Origin: Arthrobacter_D sp015752045
GTDB taxonomy: Bacteria; Actinomycetota; Actinomycetes; Actinomycetales; Micrococcaceae
NCBI RefSeq assembly: GCF_015752045.1
Contig: NZ_JADOUS010000004.1
Coordinates: forward strand, 248,001 to 312,000
DNA: 64,000 bases
Direction of reading: 5' to 3'
Shown here: in pieces, positions 39,373 to 48,325 of the stretch
Layout: each line of letters starts with the position of its first letter
How positions within the stretch are numbered: the stretch's first letter is position 1
The notes under the pieces: model-generated
Seen by the model: the letters and a program-made list of their open reading frames with translations, nothing else
Databases searched by the model: none
Told to the model about the DNA's origin: nothing
Program-made: the position numbers and the translations under genes

Positions 39373-40395
39373 ATGGCCAGCGAAGCGATGATCCTCGACG
39401 TCGACGGACCGGACGGCGTGCGGTCCGTCCGGCTGTCGAGTCCCTCCCGTGTCCTCTGGCCCCAGGCCGGGCTGACCAAGCTCGACCTCGCACGGTACCT
39501 CGTGGGCGTCGCGCCCGCGTTCCTGAGGGCGAACGGCGACCGCCCCGTGTCGCTGCAGCGCTTCGGCGGCGACGTGGACGGCGACTTCTTCTTCAGCAAG
39601 AACCCGCCCAAGGGGGCTCCCGGGTACGTGCGCAGCGTCGTGGTGACCTATCCCAGTGGACGCTCGCACCCGCAGCTCGTCCTCGACGAGCCCGCGTCCG
39701 CGGTCTGGGCGGCCCAGATGAACACCGTCGTCTTCCACCCGTGGGCCTCCCGGGCCGAGGCGCCGGACCTGCCCGACGAGCTGCGCATCGATCTCGATCC
39801 CCAGCCGGGCACCACTTTCGCCGACGTCGTCGCCGCCGCCCATGCCCTGCGGGCCGTCCTCGGCGAGGCGGGCCTGAACTCCTTCGTGAAGACCTCCGGC
39901 AACCGCGGCCTGCACGTCTTCGCCCCGATCGCACCGGTCCACGAGTTCCTCGAGGTCCGCCATGCCGTCATCGCCGCCGGACGCGAGCTCGAGCGCCGCA
40001 TGCCGGAGGAGGTGACCACGGCCTGGTGGAAGGAAGAGCGCGGGGCGCGCATCTTCGTGGACTACAACCAGGCGAACCGCGACCGCACCATGGCCGGCGC
40101 CTACAGTCCGCGGGCCCTGCCCCACGCCCCGGTGTCCTGCCCGGTGACCTGGGACGAGCTGGACGACGTCGACCCCGCCGCCTTCACGATCGCGACGGTC
40201 CCGGACCGGCTGAGGACGGTCGGCGACCCGTGGGAGGACCTGCACGCCGAGCCGGGCAGCATCGACGCACTCCGCGGCTGGTGGGACCGCGACATCGGGA
40301 ACGGCCTCGGCGAGCTCCCGTTCCCGCCGGACTTCCCGAAGATGCCCGGTGAGCCCATGAGGGTGCAGCCGAGCCGTGCGCGACACCGGGACTGA
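39373..40395 (+). CDS. LigD-type primase-polymerase, stand-alone
   Basis: The 340-residue protein corresponds to the polymerase domain of bacterial LigD (archaeo-eukaryotic primase family), which fills ends during non-homologous end joining with Ku. Motifs seen: LQRFGGDVDGDFFFSKNPP, FHPWAS, the catalytic metal motif RIDLDP (about 138-143), VKTSGNRGLHVFAPI, and the third acidic residue in ARIFVDYNQANRDRT. No ligase or nuclease domain is attached, and no ku gene is nearby. Stand-alone PolDom proteins of this type are common in actinobacteria and may also act outside NHEJ. Confidence 0.88.
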   Translation: MASEAMILDVDGPDGVRSVRLSSPSRVLWPQAGLTKLDLARYLVGVAPAFLRANGDRPVSLQRFGGDVDGDFFFSKNPPKGAPGYVRSVVVTYPSGRSHPQLVLDEPASAVWAAQMNTVVFHPWASRAEAPDLPDELRIDLDPQPGTTFADVVAAAHALRAVLGEAGLNSFVKTSGNRGLHVFAPIAPVHEFLEVRHAVIAAGRELERRMPEEVTTAWWKEERGARIFVDYNQANRDRTMAGAYSPRALPHAPVSCPVTWDELDDVDPAAFTIATVPDRLRTVGDPWEDLHAEPGSIDALRGWWDRDIGNGLGELPFPPDFPKMPGEPMRVQPSRARHRD

Positions 40396-40431
40396 CCCTA
40401 TGGCGGCGCCGGATGCGGCACCTCGCCGGAG

Positions 40432-40437
40432 TAAACT
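40432..40437 (+). promoter_or_regulatory. -10 element for the receiver-only regulator
   Basis: TAAACT ends 6 nt before ATG 40444; no ribosome-binding site is present, suggesting a leaderless mRNA. Confidence 0.5.
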
Positions 40438-40443
40438 CGGGGA

Positions 40444-40827
40444 ATGACCGCCACAGATCTCCCCCGCACCGCCGTGGTCATCGAGGACGACGACGACGTC
40501 CGGGATCTGCTGCACACCGTCCTGACGGGATCGGGCTTCCGGGTGCACACCGCGCCCGCGGGCCTGGCCGGCGTGGAGATGGTCCGCCGGATCAGGCCCG
40601 ACGTCGTCACCCTCGACGTCGGGCTGCCGGATATCGACGGATTCGAGGTGGCGGGACGGATCCGTCGCTTCTCCACGACGTTCATCGTCATGCTGACCGC
40701 GCGCGCCGACCCGTCCGACGAGAAGCGCGGCTACGACGCCGGCGCCGACCGCTACCTGCGCAAACCGTTCCGTCCGGCCGACCTGCGCCGGCACATCCAG
40801 GAGGGGCTCGCGGCGCAGCAGGCCTGA
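40444..40827 (+). CDS. Single-domain response regulator
   Basis: The 127-residue protein is a receiver domain with nothing attached. The acidic pocket (IEDDDD), phospho-acceptor Asp58 (VTLDVGLPD), Thr in VMLTARAD and Lys in YLRKPFRP are all present, so it should be phosphorylatable. No kinase or output domain lies beside it. It may work through protein contacts, like other stand-alone receivers; the partner is unknown. Confidence 0.85.
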   Translation: MTATDLPRTAVVIEDDDDVRDLLHTVLTGSGFRVHTAPAGLAGVEMVRRIRPDVVTLDVGLPDIDGFEVAGRIRRFSTTFIVMLTARADPSDEKRGYDAGADRYLRKPFRPADLRRHIQEGLAAQQA

Positions 40828-40862
40828 GTCGGCACGCCACCACCCGGTGGCGCCGTGCCGAC
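40828..40862. terminator. Bidirectional hairpin terminator
   Basis: The arm at 40828-40841 (GTCGGCACGCCACC) pairs with 40846-40862 (GGTGGC...GTGCCGAC) except for a 3-nt bulge. It sits directly after the regulator stop and 9 bp from the stop of the convergent esterase gene. Confidence 0.75.
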
Positions 40863-40871
40863 GCCCCGGTG

Positions 40872-42167
40872 TCACCCGGGCAGGACGCCGTAGCGCGTCA
40901 TCAGCCAGTCCACGTTGTCCTGCAGTCCCGCCTTCCAGGCCTCCCAGGTGTGCCCGCCCGGAACGGTCTGCAGACGGACCTCCACACCGGCCTTCTTCAG
41001 CGCGGCGGCCACCTCTTCGCCCTGCGGGCGGTAGAAGCTGTCGTCGGCGCCCACGGTGATGGTGCCGGCGGTGCCCGGCAGGGGCGTGGACCGGATGATG
41101 TCCAGGGGGTTCTGGGCGGCGAAGGCCGCGGCATCCCCCGAGAAGTAGTTGCGGATGAGGGCGTCCTGGCCGGCCCCGATCGTCGGCTTGTCCTCCCCGG
41201 AGATGTCGAGGAACGTCGGATAGCTGGCGGGATGCCCGGTCGCGAGGGTCAGGGCGCAGGTCCCCCCGTAGGAGAACCCGCCGACCGCCCAGTCTGTTGC
41301 GGCGTGCGTCCCCGCCTTCAGCGTGTCCTTCACCCATGTGGGGACGTCGACGGCGAGGTAGGTGCCGGCACGGCCGTAGTTGCTGTCCAGGCACAGCGAC
41401 GGCGTCGGCCCCGTGCCGGCGGTCGAGTCCGGCATCACGACGATCGGCGCGAGCCCTTCGTGCGCTGAGGCGTAGGCGTCCATCACGGCCGGGAGCCGGC
41501 CGGCGGTGATCCAGTCACCCGGACCACCGGGGTCGCCGTGGATCAGGACCAGGACGGGGACATTGGCCGGGGTCGACGCCAGGTAGGCCGGTGGCAGGTA
41601 GACGTAGGCGGGTCTGGTCTTCACGCCGGAGACCGTCCCCGGGATCGTGGCCTGGTAGACCTTGCCCTCGGCCGGCATGTCGGCGGGCGCGGTCCAGTCG
41701 GCCGGCGTCGTGACGGGCCCGGTGTCCGTCGGGGTCGCGATCGCCCCCAGTACCGGGATGTCCTGGCCCCCGGCGACCGCGCGCAGCGTCGGGAAGGAGC
41801 CGAAATAGGCGTTCACGCCGCCGGCTGCCGCGGCGAGGACCACCATGGGCGCGATCACGGTGAGGCTGCGCTTCCACCAGCGGGGCGACACGCGGACCCT
41901 GCGCGCGGCCAGCAGGACGGCGGTGATCCCGAGCCCGCCGAGGACGTAGAACCACACGGGCTGCGGCGCCCCCCAGAGGTTCATCGCCTTCTCCGCGACG
42001 AACCACAGGGCGAGCCCGCCGATCGCACCGCCCAGCAGGGCAGGGAGCGTCGAGCGGAGCAGGTAGCGGCGAGGCCCGACGCCGAGCCACAGCAGGGCGG
42101 CACCACCGAGGACCGCGAACACCGCGATCGCAGGGCTGCCGATGAGGTTCCAGTCGAGGGGATTCAC
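40872..42167 (-). CDS. Membrane-anchored esterase, probable aminoacyl-PG hydrolase
   Basis: The 431-residue protein begins with four hydrophobic helices (about residues 9-125) and continues as an alpha/beta-hydrolase of the esterase-D/antigen-85 type: VPVLVLIHGDPGGPGDW, the nucleophile elbow GGFSYGGTCAL, and a likely catalytic His in VPGGHTWEAWK. The hydrolase domain should face outside. Its GTG overlaps the stop of the DUF2156/MprF-like gene as GTGA. In corynebacteria and enterococci, genes for aminoacyl-phosphatidylglycerol synthases are paired with a hydrolase that removes the amino acid, so this is the likely role. That step is inference. Confidence 0.75.
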   Translation of the reverse strand: MNPLDWNLIGSPAIAVFAVLGGAALLWLGVGPRRYLLRSTLPALLGGAIGGLALWFVAEKAMNLWGAPQPVWFYVLGGLGITAVLLAARRVRVSPRWWKRSLTVIAPMVVLAAAAGGVNAYFGSFPTLRAVAGGQDIPVLGAIATPTDTGPVTTPADWTAPADMPAEGKVYQATIPGTVSGVKTRPAYVYLPPAYLASTPANVPVLVLIHGDPGGPGDWITAGRLPAVMDAYASAHEGLAPIVVMPDSTAGTGPTPSLCLDSNYGRAGTYLAVDVPTWVKDTLKAGTHAATDWAVGGFSYGGTCALTLATGHPASYPTFLDISGEDKPTIGAGQDALIRNYFSGDAAAFAAQNPLDIIRSTPLPGTAGTITVGADDSFYRPQGEEVAAALKKAGVEVRLQTVPGGHTWEAWKAGLQDNVDWLMTRYGVLPG

Positions 42168-44788
42168 CGCGGCTTCTCCGTTCCTTTCGACGATGCGCCG
42201 GTTGCCGCCGTCGTCGTACGCTTCGTCCGCCGCGTCAGCGCCGTGATGAGCCGCCACACGTCGCCGATCGCCACGTCCGGGGCGTAGGCCCTGGTGATGG
42301 CCTGTCCGATCGCCGGCAGGCTTGCGGGGTCCTGATAGCACAGGTACAGCGGGACGTAACGGGGCCCGAACTTGGACTTGAAGGCGAAGAGCGACCGGAA
42401 TCCGTAGACCGGTTCGAGCGCCCGGCCGATGAATCCCAGGACCCGGTCGAGTGCGTCGACGGCGGACGGGGACGTGTCCTTGCCGTCCGCCCGGGCCAGG
42501 GGGGCTCCGGACAGACTCAGCTCGCTGTAGCCCTCCGCCTGGAGGTCGAGTGCGGCCTGCGCGATGAGGACCTCGATGCTTCGCTTGAAGCCGGAGCTGC
42601 GGCGGCGCATGAAGTCGAGTGTCCAGCCCGTCACCCGGCCGTCGTCGTGGATGGGCAGCCAGGAGGCCACCGCGTGGACGGTGCGGTCGGCGTCGATGAT
42701 GACGGAGCAGCGCACTGCCGGGTCGAGCAGCTCGTCGATGCCGCCGAGGGTGAATCCCATCTCGGGGAGCGACTTGTCCGCCACCCACTCCTCCGAGATG
42801 CTGCGGATCTGGTCGAGGATCACCAGCGGGATCCGCCGGGTATCCAGCCATTCTGCGTGGACGCCGTTCTTCCGGGCCTGGTTGAGGGAGGTCCGGATGT
42901 CCTGGAACCTCTTGCCGGTGAACGCGAGGTCGCCGAGGTCCATGACCGTCTCCTCGGCGACCTGCAGTCGGCGGAATCCCACGCGCCCCAACCGGTCGGC
43001 GACCTCGCCGGTGACCGAGTAGAAGCACGGCGTCCAGCCCTGCGCGGCGCAGTGGTCGGAGAAGCCGCGAAGCGCACGCTCCGTGTCGGCGCGGGGACCG
43101 ACCGGCCCGGCCAGGGTGAGCGCGACGCCCGAGACGACGCGGTACGGGACGTAGGAGGTGTGATCGAACCAGTAGGAATTGCCGGGCCACAGACCCATCC
43201 AGGTCATGGAACCCCTGCCGTCCCGTGCGGCGATGGGACGCGCCCTGTCGCGGTCGGCGTCGTCCGCGCTGCGCCGCACGGACCGGAACGACCTCAGGAG
43301 GAGCACCGCGACGACGCCCCAGAAGGCGATGCCGATCCACTCGTACAGGAGGATCGCGGCGCTGGCCGACGGCAGGAACGCCGGGTATACATGGAGTGTG
43401 ACCGCGATGGGCAGGAGCCGCTGGGGGAAGTCGGCCACGAGGGCCGGCAGCGTGGCGACGGGACTGAATTGGTCGGCGATAGCGAGGCCGAGCCCGAGGT
43501 AGGCGACCGAGGCGAGGACGAGGGCCCCGCCCATCCGCAGCGCGATGGACCGGTAGGTGCCGGGCGCCGCGCGGAGGGTGAAGAGGCGCCGGACGACGAC
43601 GAGGAGGATCACGATCACGACGGGCTGCAGCGCGGGCACGACCAGGTCGACGATGACGCGTTCAGGCCGGGCACCCGCCAGCAGGGGCGCGAGGTCGCCG
43701 CTCGCGCCGTGCCGCAGGAACGTCACGAACGTCTGGACCGAGAGCAGCGCGAGGCCCAGTTGCACCACGATGGTCCCCGCCCAGGCGAAACGGCGACCAC
43801 GGCGCAGACCGTCGGCGAGGACGAGCAGCAGCACGGACGGCAGGCAGGACATCACGACCCCGCCGAGACCGGCCCGGGCCTGCAGCTTGGCCTCCGCGCA
43901 TTCGCGCACCACGCCGCCCGGCTCGCACACCGCCCGCACGGCCTCGGGCGTCGCTCCTTCCACGGAGGTGAAGAGGAAGCCGAGGACGGCGAATGGACCG
44001 GTGGCGTGGGGGGACAGGGCGGCCAGCACGGGTCCGACGGCGACGGCGGCGCAGATGAGCGCGACGAGGACGCGGGACTCCCGGATCGAGGGCGCGGCCG
44101 CGTGGCGCACCCGATGTCGGAGCAGCACCGGTCCGGCGGCGAGACCGATCAGCGCCGCCGTGAGCAGCGCTACCGACAGCAGTGCGCCGTTGTAGAGGAC
44201 GAGGGTCAGGGGCAGGAGCACGCCCAGGATCCTGAGCCGACGGCGCCAGAGGGGTCCCAGGTCCGCGGTCGCCGCCATGGCCGCCCCGAGCAGTCCCACG
44301 GCCGGTCCGCCGAGCTCCGACGTGACGAAGAGCGCCGCCCAGCGCGGGAACAGCGGTGCCACCGCAGCGCCGACCACCAGGGACCCGAGCAGTGCCAGGA
44401 GATGCGTGGCGACGACGGTGGCGGCGAACCGGGACGTCCCGAGACGGCTTTCCGCGAAGACCCCGAGGGTCAGGAGTGCCGCGCTCGACCCCAGATAGGC
44501 GCCCGCGTCGGGGGCCCAGGCGAGCGACAGGACGAGTGCGAGCGGATTCTGCGCGATGGACCCGGGGTTGAACAGGACCGACGGCGCGAGTGCGGTCGGG
44601 GGGCCGTTCGGCAGCGATCCCGTTCCAAGTCCGAGGATCCAGAGAGCCGCGAGGACGGACAGGGTGAGCGGCGCCCGATGCGCCAGCGATGCCGCCCACG
44701 ACCGGAAGGGCGCCACCCCGGCTCGGAGCGCGGCGCCGCGAGGGTGCCGCGCTTCCGGGGGTCCGTCGTCGTGCTGGTGCAGGCGCAT
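42164..44788 (-). CDS. MprF-like aminoacyl-phosphatidylglycerol synthase
   Basis: The 874-residue protein has a polytopic N-terminal half of about 12 helices and a C-terminal DUF2156 (LPG synthase catalytic) domain from about residue 530. The catalytic part has GKRFQDIRTSLNQARK, LPEMGFTLGG and DFMRRRSSGFKRSIEVLIAQ, typical of enzymes that move Lys or Ala from aminoacyl-tRNA to phosphatidylglycerol. The first 200 residues look rhomboid-like rather than like the classical MprF flippase. The transferred amino acid cannot be read from sequence. ATG 44788 has AGGACGAGG before it. It is coupled to the esterase gene downstream. Confidence 0.82.
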   Translation of the reverse strand: MRLHQHDDGPPEARHPRGAALRAGVAPFRSWAASLAHRAPLTLSVLAALWILGLGTGSLPNGPPTALAPSVLFNPGSIAQNPLALVLSLAWAPDAGAYLGSSAALLTLGVFAESRLGTSRFAATVVATHLLALLGSLVVGAAVAPLFPRWAALFVTSELGGPAVGLLGAAMAATADLGPLWRRRLRILGVLLPLTLVLYNGALLSVALLTAALIGLAAGPVLLRHRVRHAAAPSIRESRVLVALICAAVAVGPVLAALSPHATGPFAVLGFLFTSVEGATPEAVRAVCEPGGVVRECAEAKLQARAGLGGVVMSCLPSVLLLVLADGLRRGRRFAWAGTIVVQLGLALLSVQTFVTFLRHGASGDLAPLLAGARPERVIVDLVVPALQPVVIVILLVVVRRLFTLRAAPGTYRSIALRMGGALVLASVAYLGLGLAIADQFSPVATLPALVADFPQRLLPIAVTLHVYPAFLPSASAAILLYEWIGIAFWGVVAVLLLRSFRSVRRSADDADRDRARPIAARDGRGSMTWMGLWPGNSYWFDHTSYVPYRVVSGVALTLAGPVGPRADTERALRGFSDHCAAQGWTPCFYSVTGEVADRLGRVGFRRLQVAEETVMDLGDLAFTGKRFQDIRTSLNQARKNGVHAEWLDTRRIPLVILDQIRSISEEWVADKSLPEMGFTLGGIDELLDPAVRCSVIIDADRTVHAVASWLPIHDDGRVTGWTLDFMRRRSSGFKRSIEVLIAQAALDLQAEGYSELSLSGAPLARADGKDTSPSAVDALDRVLGFIGRALEPVYGFRSLFAFKSKFGPRYVPLYLCYQDPASLPAIGQAITRAYAPDVAIGDVWRLITALTRRTKRTTTAATGASSKGTEKPR

Positions 44789-44920
44789 CCTCGTCCTTCT
44801 GCGACGTCGGCCGTCCCGATCGAGCCGGGTGCCGTCGTGCTTCCCTCAGTATCCGAGCCCCGGCTGGGCGTCTGCTGGATGCTCCCTGCAGGTCATCCGG
44901 AGGACGCCGGGGTGCACCGC

Positions 44921-45409
44921 TCAGCCGCGGTCGTCGCGGATCATGTTCGTGATGCGGGCCGTGGAGAGCCTGCGGCCCTGCTCGTCCGTCATCACCACCT
45001 CGTGCGTGGTCAGGGTCCTCCCGAGGTGGATGGCCGTGGCGGTGCCGGTCACGAGCCCGGAGTCCGCGCTGCGGTGGTGGGTCGCGCCGACCTCGATGCC
45101 CACGGCGTGCCTGCCCGGGCCGGCATGGAGCCCGGCCGCGAACGAGCCGAGGGTCTCCGCGAGCACCACATGGGCGCCGCCGTGCAGGATGCCGGCCACC
45201 TGCTGGTTGCCCTCGACCGGCATCGTGGCGACCATGCGCTCGGCGCTCATCTCGGAGAAGACGATGCCCATCTTCACGGTGAGGGCGCCCACCCCGTAGC
45301 GACCCAGCCAGCCGTGCATCCCGGCAGGGATACCGGCGGCGACCAGTTCGGCCAGACGCTCCTTGGACGGTGGCTGGACGGCGTCGGGTCGGGTGCGGTT
45401 GTCTGTCAT
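44921..45409 (-). CDS. Hotdog-fold thioesterase (PaaI/MenI-like)
   Basis: The 162-residue protein has the PaaI-type hotdog pattern: MVATMPVEGNQQVAGILHGGAHVVLAETLGSFAA, where the HGG loop and the following acidic residue form the usual active site, then GATHHRSADSGLVTGTATAIHLGRT. Such enzymes hydrolyse acyl-CoA thioesters. The substrate might be a phenylacetyl or 1,4-dihydroxy-2-naphthoyl thioester, but nothing nearby decides. ATG 45409 is only 19 bp from the divergent polA start, so their promoters must overlap. Confidence 0.8.
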   Translation of the reverse strand: MTDNRTRPDAVQPPSKERLAELVAAGIPAGMHGWLGRYGVGALTVKMGIVFSEMSAERMVATMPVEGNQQVAGILHGGAHVVLAETLGSFAAGLHAGPGRHAVGIEVGATHHRSADSGLVTGTATAIHLGRTLTTHEVVMTDEQGRRLSTARITNMIRDDRG

Positions 45410-45415
45410 GGGAAC

Positions 45416-45421
45416 TAGGCT
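45416..45421 (+). promoter_or_regulatory. -10 element for leaderless polA
   Basis: TAGGCT ends 7 nt before the polA GTG at 45429, with no ribosome-binding site. It lies within the 19 bp that separate polA from the divergent thioesterase start. Confidence 0.5.
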
Positions 45422-45428
45422 GGCACCT

Positions 45429-48242
45429 GTGAGTGAAACAACCAAACCTGCTGCCACCCTGACCATCGCCCCTCCCGCCGACGGCGCCGCGGAGGCACCC
45501 ACAGCAGCATCCCCGACGGCGGCAGGCGCGCAGGATCCCGGCCGCCGCAGCGACGGCTCACGCAACAGGCTCCTCGTCATCGACGGCCACTCCATGGCGT
45601 TCCGCGCCTTCTACGCCCTGCCGCCCGAGAACTTCTCGACCGATACCGGCCAGCACACGAACGCCGTGTACGGCTTCACGGCGATGCTCATCAACCTCAT
45701 CAAGGACCAGCAGCCCAGCCACGTCGCGGTGGCCTTCGACCTCGACACCCCCACCTTCCGGTCGGAGGAGTACACGGAGTACAAGGCCGGCCGCTCCAAG
45801 ACGCCCGAGGAGTTCCACGGGCAGGTGGACCTCATCATCAAGGTCATGGAGGCCATGCGCATCCCCACCATCTCGATGGACGGGTACGAGGCCGACGACA
45901 TCCTCGCCACGCTCGCCAGCCAGGCGGCGGCCGCCGACTGGGACGTCCAGGTGGTCAGCGGTGACCGCGACGCCTTCCAGCTCGTCAACGACCGCGTCAC
46001 CGTGCTGTACCCGAAACAGGGCGTGACCAACATCCCGCAGATGGACGCGCAGGCCATCGAGGAGAAGTACTTCGTCCCGCCGCACCAGTACTCGGACCTC
46101 GCCGCGCTGGTGGGGGAGAGCGCCGACAACCTGCCCGGCGTGCCGGGGGTCGGCCCGAAGACGGCGGCCAAGTGGATCAAGCTGTACGGCGGCCTCGAGG
46201 GCATCCTCGAGAACCTGGACAAGATCGGCGGCAAGGTCGGGGATTCGCTGCGTGCCAACATCGAGGACGTGAAGCGGAATCGGCGCCTGAACCGCCTGCT
46301 CACGGACCTCGACCTGCCCGTGGACCTGGCGGCGATGGTCTCGCAGCACCCGGACCGCTCCGCCGTCGAGGACCTCTTCGACGCGCTGCAGTTCAACACG
46401 CTGCGCAAGCGCCTGTTCGACCTCTTCGGGGAGGAGGAGACCGAGGACGAGGCGGATGAGCAGCACGCGCCCGCTCACGAGGTCCTCCAGGACGCCGCCG
46501 GCCTGACCCACTGGTTCAACGCCACCAACCAGGCGCAGGCCTCGGTCGCGCCGGCGACGGAGACGACGGCGGGCGCCACCGACGTCGTCGGGCTCGCCGT
46601 CGTCACCAGCCTCCACGCCGCCTTCATCCCGCTCGAACCGCTCGACGCCGACGCCGAGCAGGTGCTGGGCGCCTGGCTGTCGGACCGGGATGCGCCCAAG
46701 ATCGTGCACGACTTCAAGACCGTGTCCAAGCTGCTCTCCGCCCGCGGCTTCCTGCTCGCGGGGGAGATCGACGACACCGCGATCTCCGGGTACCTCATCC
46801 AGCCCGATCGCCGCAGCTACGACCTCGCGGATCTCGCCCAGTACCACCTGCGCCTGTCCATCACGGCGTCCGCCACCGACTCCTCGGGACAGCAGGCCCT
46901 CGACCTCGGCGGCAACGACGTCGCGTCGCCGGCCGTGGTGGCGGCCTACGCCGCCCTGCGCCTCAGCGAGCACTTCGCCGGGCAGCTCGTGGAGCGCGGG
47001 GCGAACCAGCTCCTCGGCGGACTAGAACTGCCGCTCGCCGAAGTGCTCGCCCGCATGGAACTCACCGGCGTCGCCGTCTCCGTCGAGGGCCTGGACCGGT
47101 TGTACGACGACTTCTCGAAGACGATCAGCGCCGCGGGCGCGGAGGCCTACCGGATCATCGGCAAGGAGATCAATCTCGGCTCGCCCAAGCAGCTGCAGAT
47201 CGTCCTGTTCGACGAGCTCGGGCTGCCGAAGACCAAGAAGATCAAGACCGGGTTCTCCACGGACGCCGACGCCCTGACCGACCTCATCGCCAAGACGGGT
47301 CACCCGTTCCTCGAGCAGCTGCTCGCCTACCGCGACGCCATGAAGCTGCGCCAGACCGTGGAGGGCCTGCGGAAGGCGGTGGGGGACGACGGCCGCATCC
47401 ACACCACCTACCTGCAGACCATCGCGGCGACCGGCCGGCTGTCCTCGACGAACCCGAACCTGCAGAACATCCCGGTGCGCTCGGACGAGGGGCGCCGCAT
47501 CCGCGAGGTGTTCGTCGTCGGACAGGGCCGGAACGGCGAGAAGTACGAGAGCCTGATGACGGCCGACTACTCCCAGATCGAGATGCGCATCATGGCGCAC
47601 CTCTCCGGCGACGAGGGGCTCATCTCGGCGTTCCAGGAGGGCGAGGACCTGCACCGGTTCGTCGGTTCGCACATCTTCGGCGTCGCGCCCGAGGAGGTCA
47701 CCAGCGCCATGCGCTCGAAGGTCAAGGCGATGTCCTACGGGCTCGTGTACGGGCTGAGCTCGTTCGGGCTCTCGAAGCAGCTCAACGTCTCCGTGGACGA
47801 GGCGCGCACGCTCATGCGCGACTACTTCGAACGCTTCGGCGCGGTGCGCGACTACCTGCGGGGCATCGTCGAGCAGGCCCGCAAGGACGGCTTCACCTCC
47901 ACCATCGAGGGGCGGCGCCGCTACCTGCCGGACCTGTCGAGCGACAACCGCCAGCTGCGGGAGATGGCCGAACGCGCGGCCCTCAACGCGCCCATCCAGG
48001 GCTCCGCCGCGGACATCATCAAGAAGGCGATGCTCGGCGTCGACGACGCGCTGACGAAGCGCGGACTGGCGTCCCGCATGCTGCTGCAGGTCCATGACGA
48101 ACTCGTGCTGGAGATCGCCGAAGGGGAGCGGGAGGAGGTCGAGGCGCTGGTCCGCGAGGAGATGGGCGGCGCCGCCGACCTCTCCGTCCCGCTCGACGTC
48201 TCGGTGGGGACCGGGGCGAGCTGGCACGACGCCGCGCACTGA
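45429..48242 (+). CDS. polA: DNA polymerase I
   Basis: Pol I (937 residues) fills gaps and removes RNA primers. An N-terminal tail of about 45 residues (Ala/Pro-rich) precedes the 5'-3' exonuclease domain (LLVIDGHSMAFRAFYALP, MDGYEADDILATLA, VPGVGPKTA). The middle 3'-5' exonuclease domain lacks the expected DxE motif and has VHDFKT where an active domain has an Asn/Asp pattern, so proofreading is probably absent. The polymerase domain is intact: motif A TADYSQIEMRIMAHLSG, motif B KVKAMSYGLVYG with Tyr on the O-helix, motif C LLQVHDELVLE. The GTG start fits a leaderless mRNA. Confidence 0.96.
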   Translation: MSETTKPAATLTIAPPADGAAEAPTAASPTAAGAQDPGRRSDGSRNRLLVIDGHSMAFRAFYALPPENFSTDTGQHTNAVYGFTAMLINLIKDQQPSHVAVAFDLDTPTFRSEEYTEYKAGRSKTPEEFHGQVDLIIKVMEAMRIPTISMDGYEADDILATLASQAAAADWDVQVVSGDRDAFQLVNDRVTVLYPKQGVTNIPQMDAQAIEEKYFVPPHQYSDLAALVGESADNLPGVPGVGPKTAAKWIKLYGGLEGILENLDKIGGKVGDSLRANIEDVKRNRRLNRLLTDLDLPVDLAAMVSQHPDRSAVEDLFDALQFNTLRKRLFDLFGEEETEDEADEQHAPAHEVLQDAAGLTHWFNATNQAQASVAPATETTAGATDVVGLAVVTSLHAAFIPLEPLDADAEQVLGAWLSDRDAPKIVHDFKTVSKLLSARGFLLAGEIDDTAISGYLIQPDRRSYDLADLAQYHLRLSITASATDSSGQQALDLGGNDVASPAVVAAYAALRLSEHFAGQLVERGANQLLGGLELPLAEVLARMELTGVAVSVEGLDRLYDDFSKTISAAGAEAYRIIGKEINLGSPKQLQIVLFDELGLPKTKKIKTGFSTDADALTDLIAKTGHPFLEQLLAYRDAMKLRQTVEGLRKAVGDDGRIHTTYLQTIAATGRLSSTNPNLQNIPVRSDEGRRIREVFVVGQGRNGEKYESLMTADYSQIEMRIMAHLSGDEGLISAFQEGEDLHRFVGSHIFGVAPEEVTSAMRSKVKAMSYGLVYGLSSFGLSKQLNVSVDEARTLMRDYFERFGAVRDYLRGIVEQARKDGFTSTIEGRRRYLPDLSSDNRQLREMAERAALNAPIQGSAADIIKKAMLGVDDALTKRGLASRMLLQVHDELVLEIAEGEREEVEALVREEMGGAADLSVPLDVSVGTGASWHDAAH

Positions 48243-48311
48243 TACCCGGCCCGGGTGCGGCGCCGTCCGGCGCGCCCGCAGCCGTGCTGGTGCAAGCCGG
48301 ACGCGCCCGTC

Positions 48312-48317
48312 TAGGCT
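48312..48317 (+). promoter_or_regulatory. -10 element for the Eis-like gene
   Basis: TAGGCT ends 8 nt before GTG 48326 with no ribosome-binding site between; the same hexamer precedes polA and pyk. Confidence 0.45.
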
Positions 48318-48325
48318 GGTGGACT

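Noticed and set aside
42164..44788. Classical MprF with lysyl-tRNA synthetase fusion (LysX type)
   Set aside because: No class II tRNA synthetase motifs are present; the protein ends after the DUF2156 domain.
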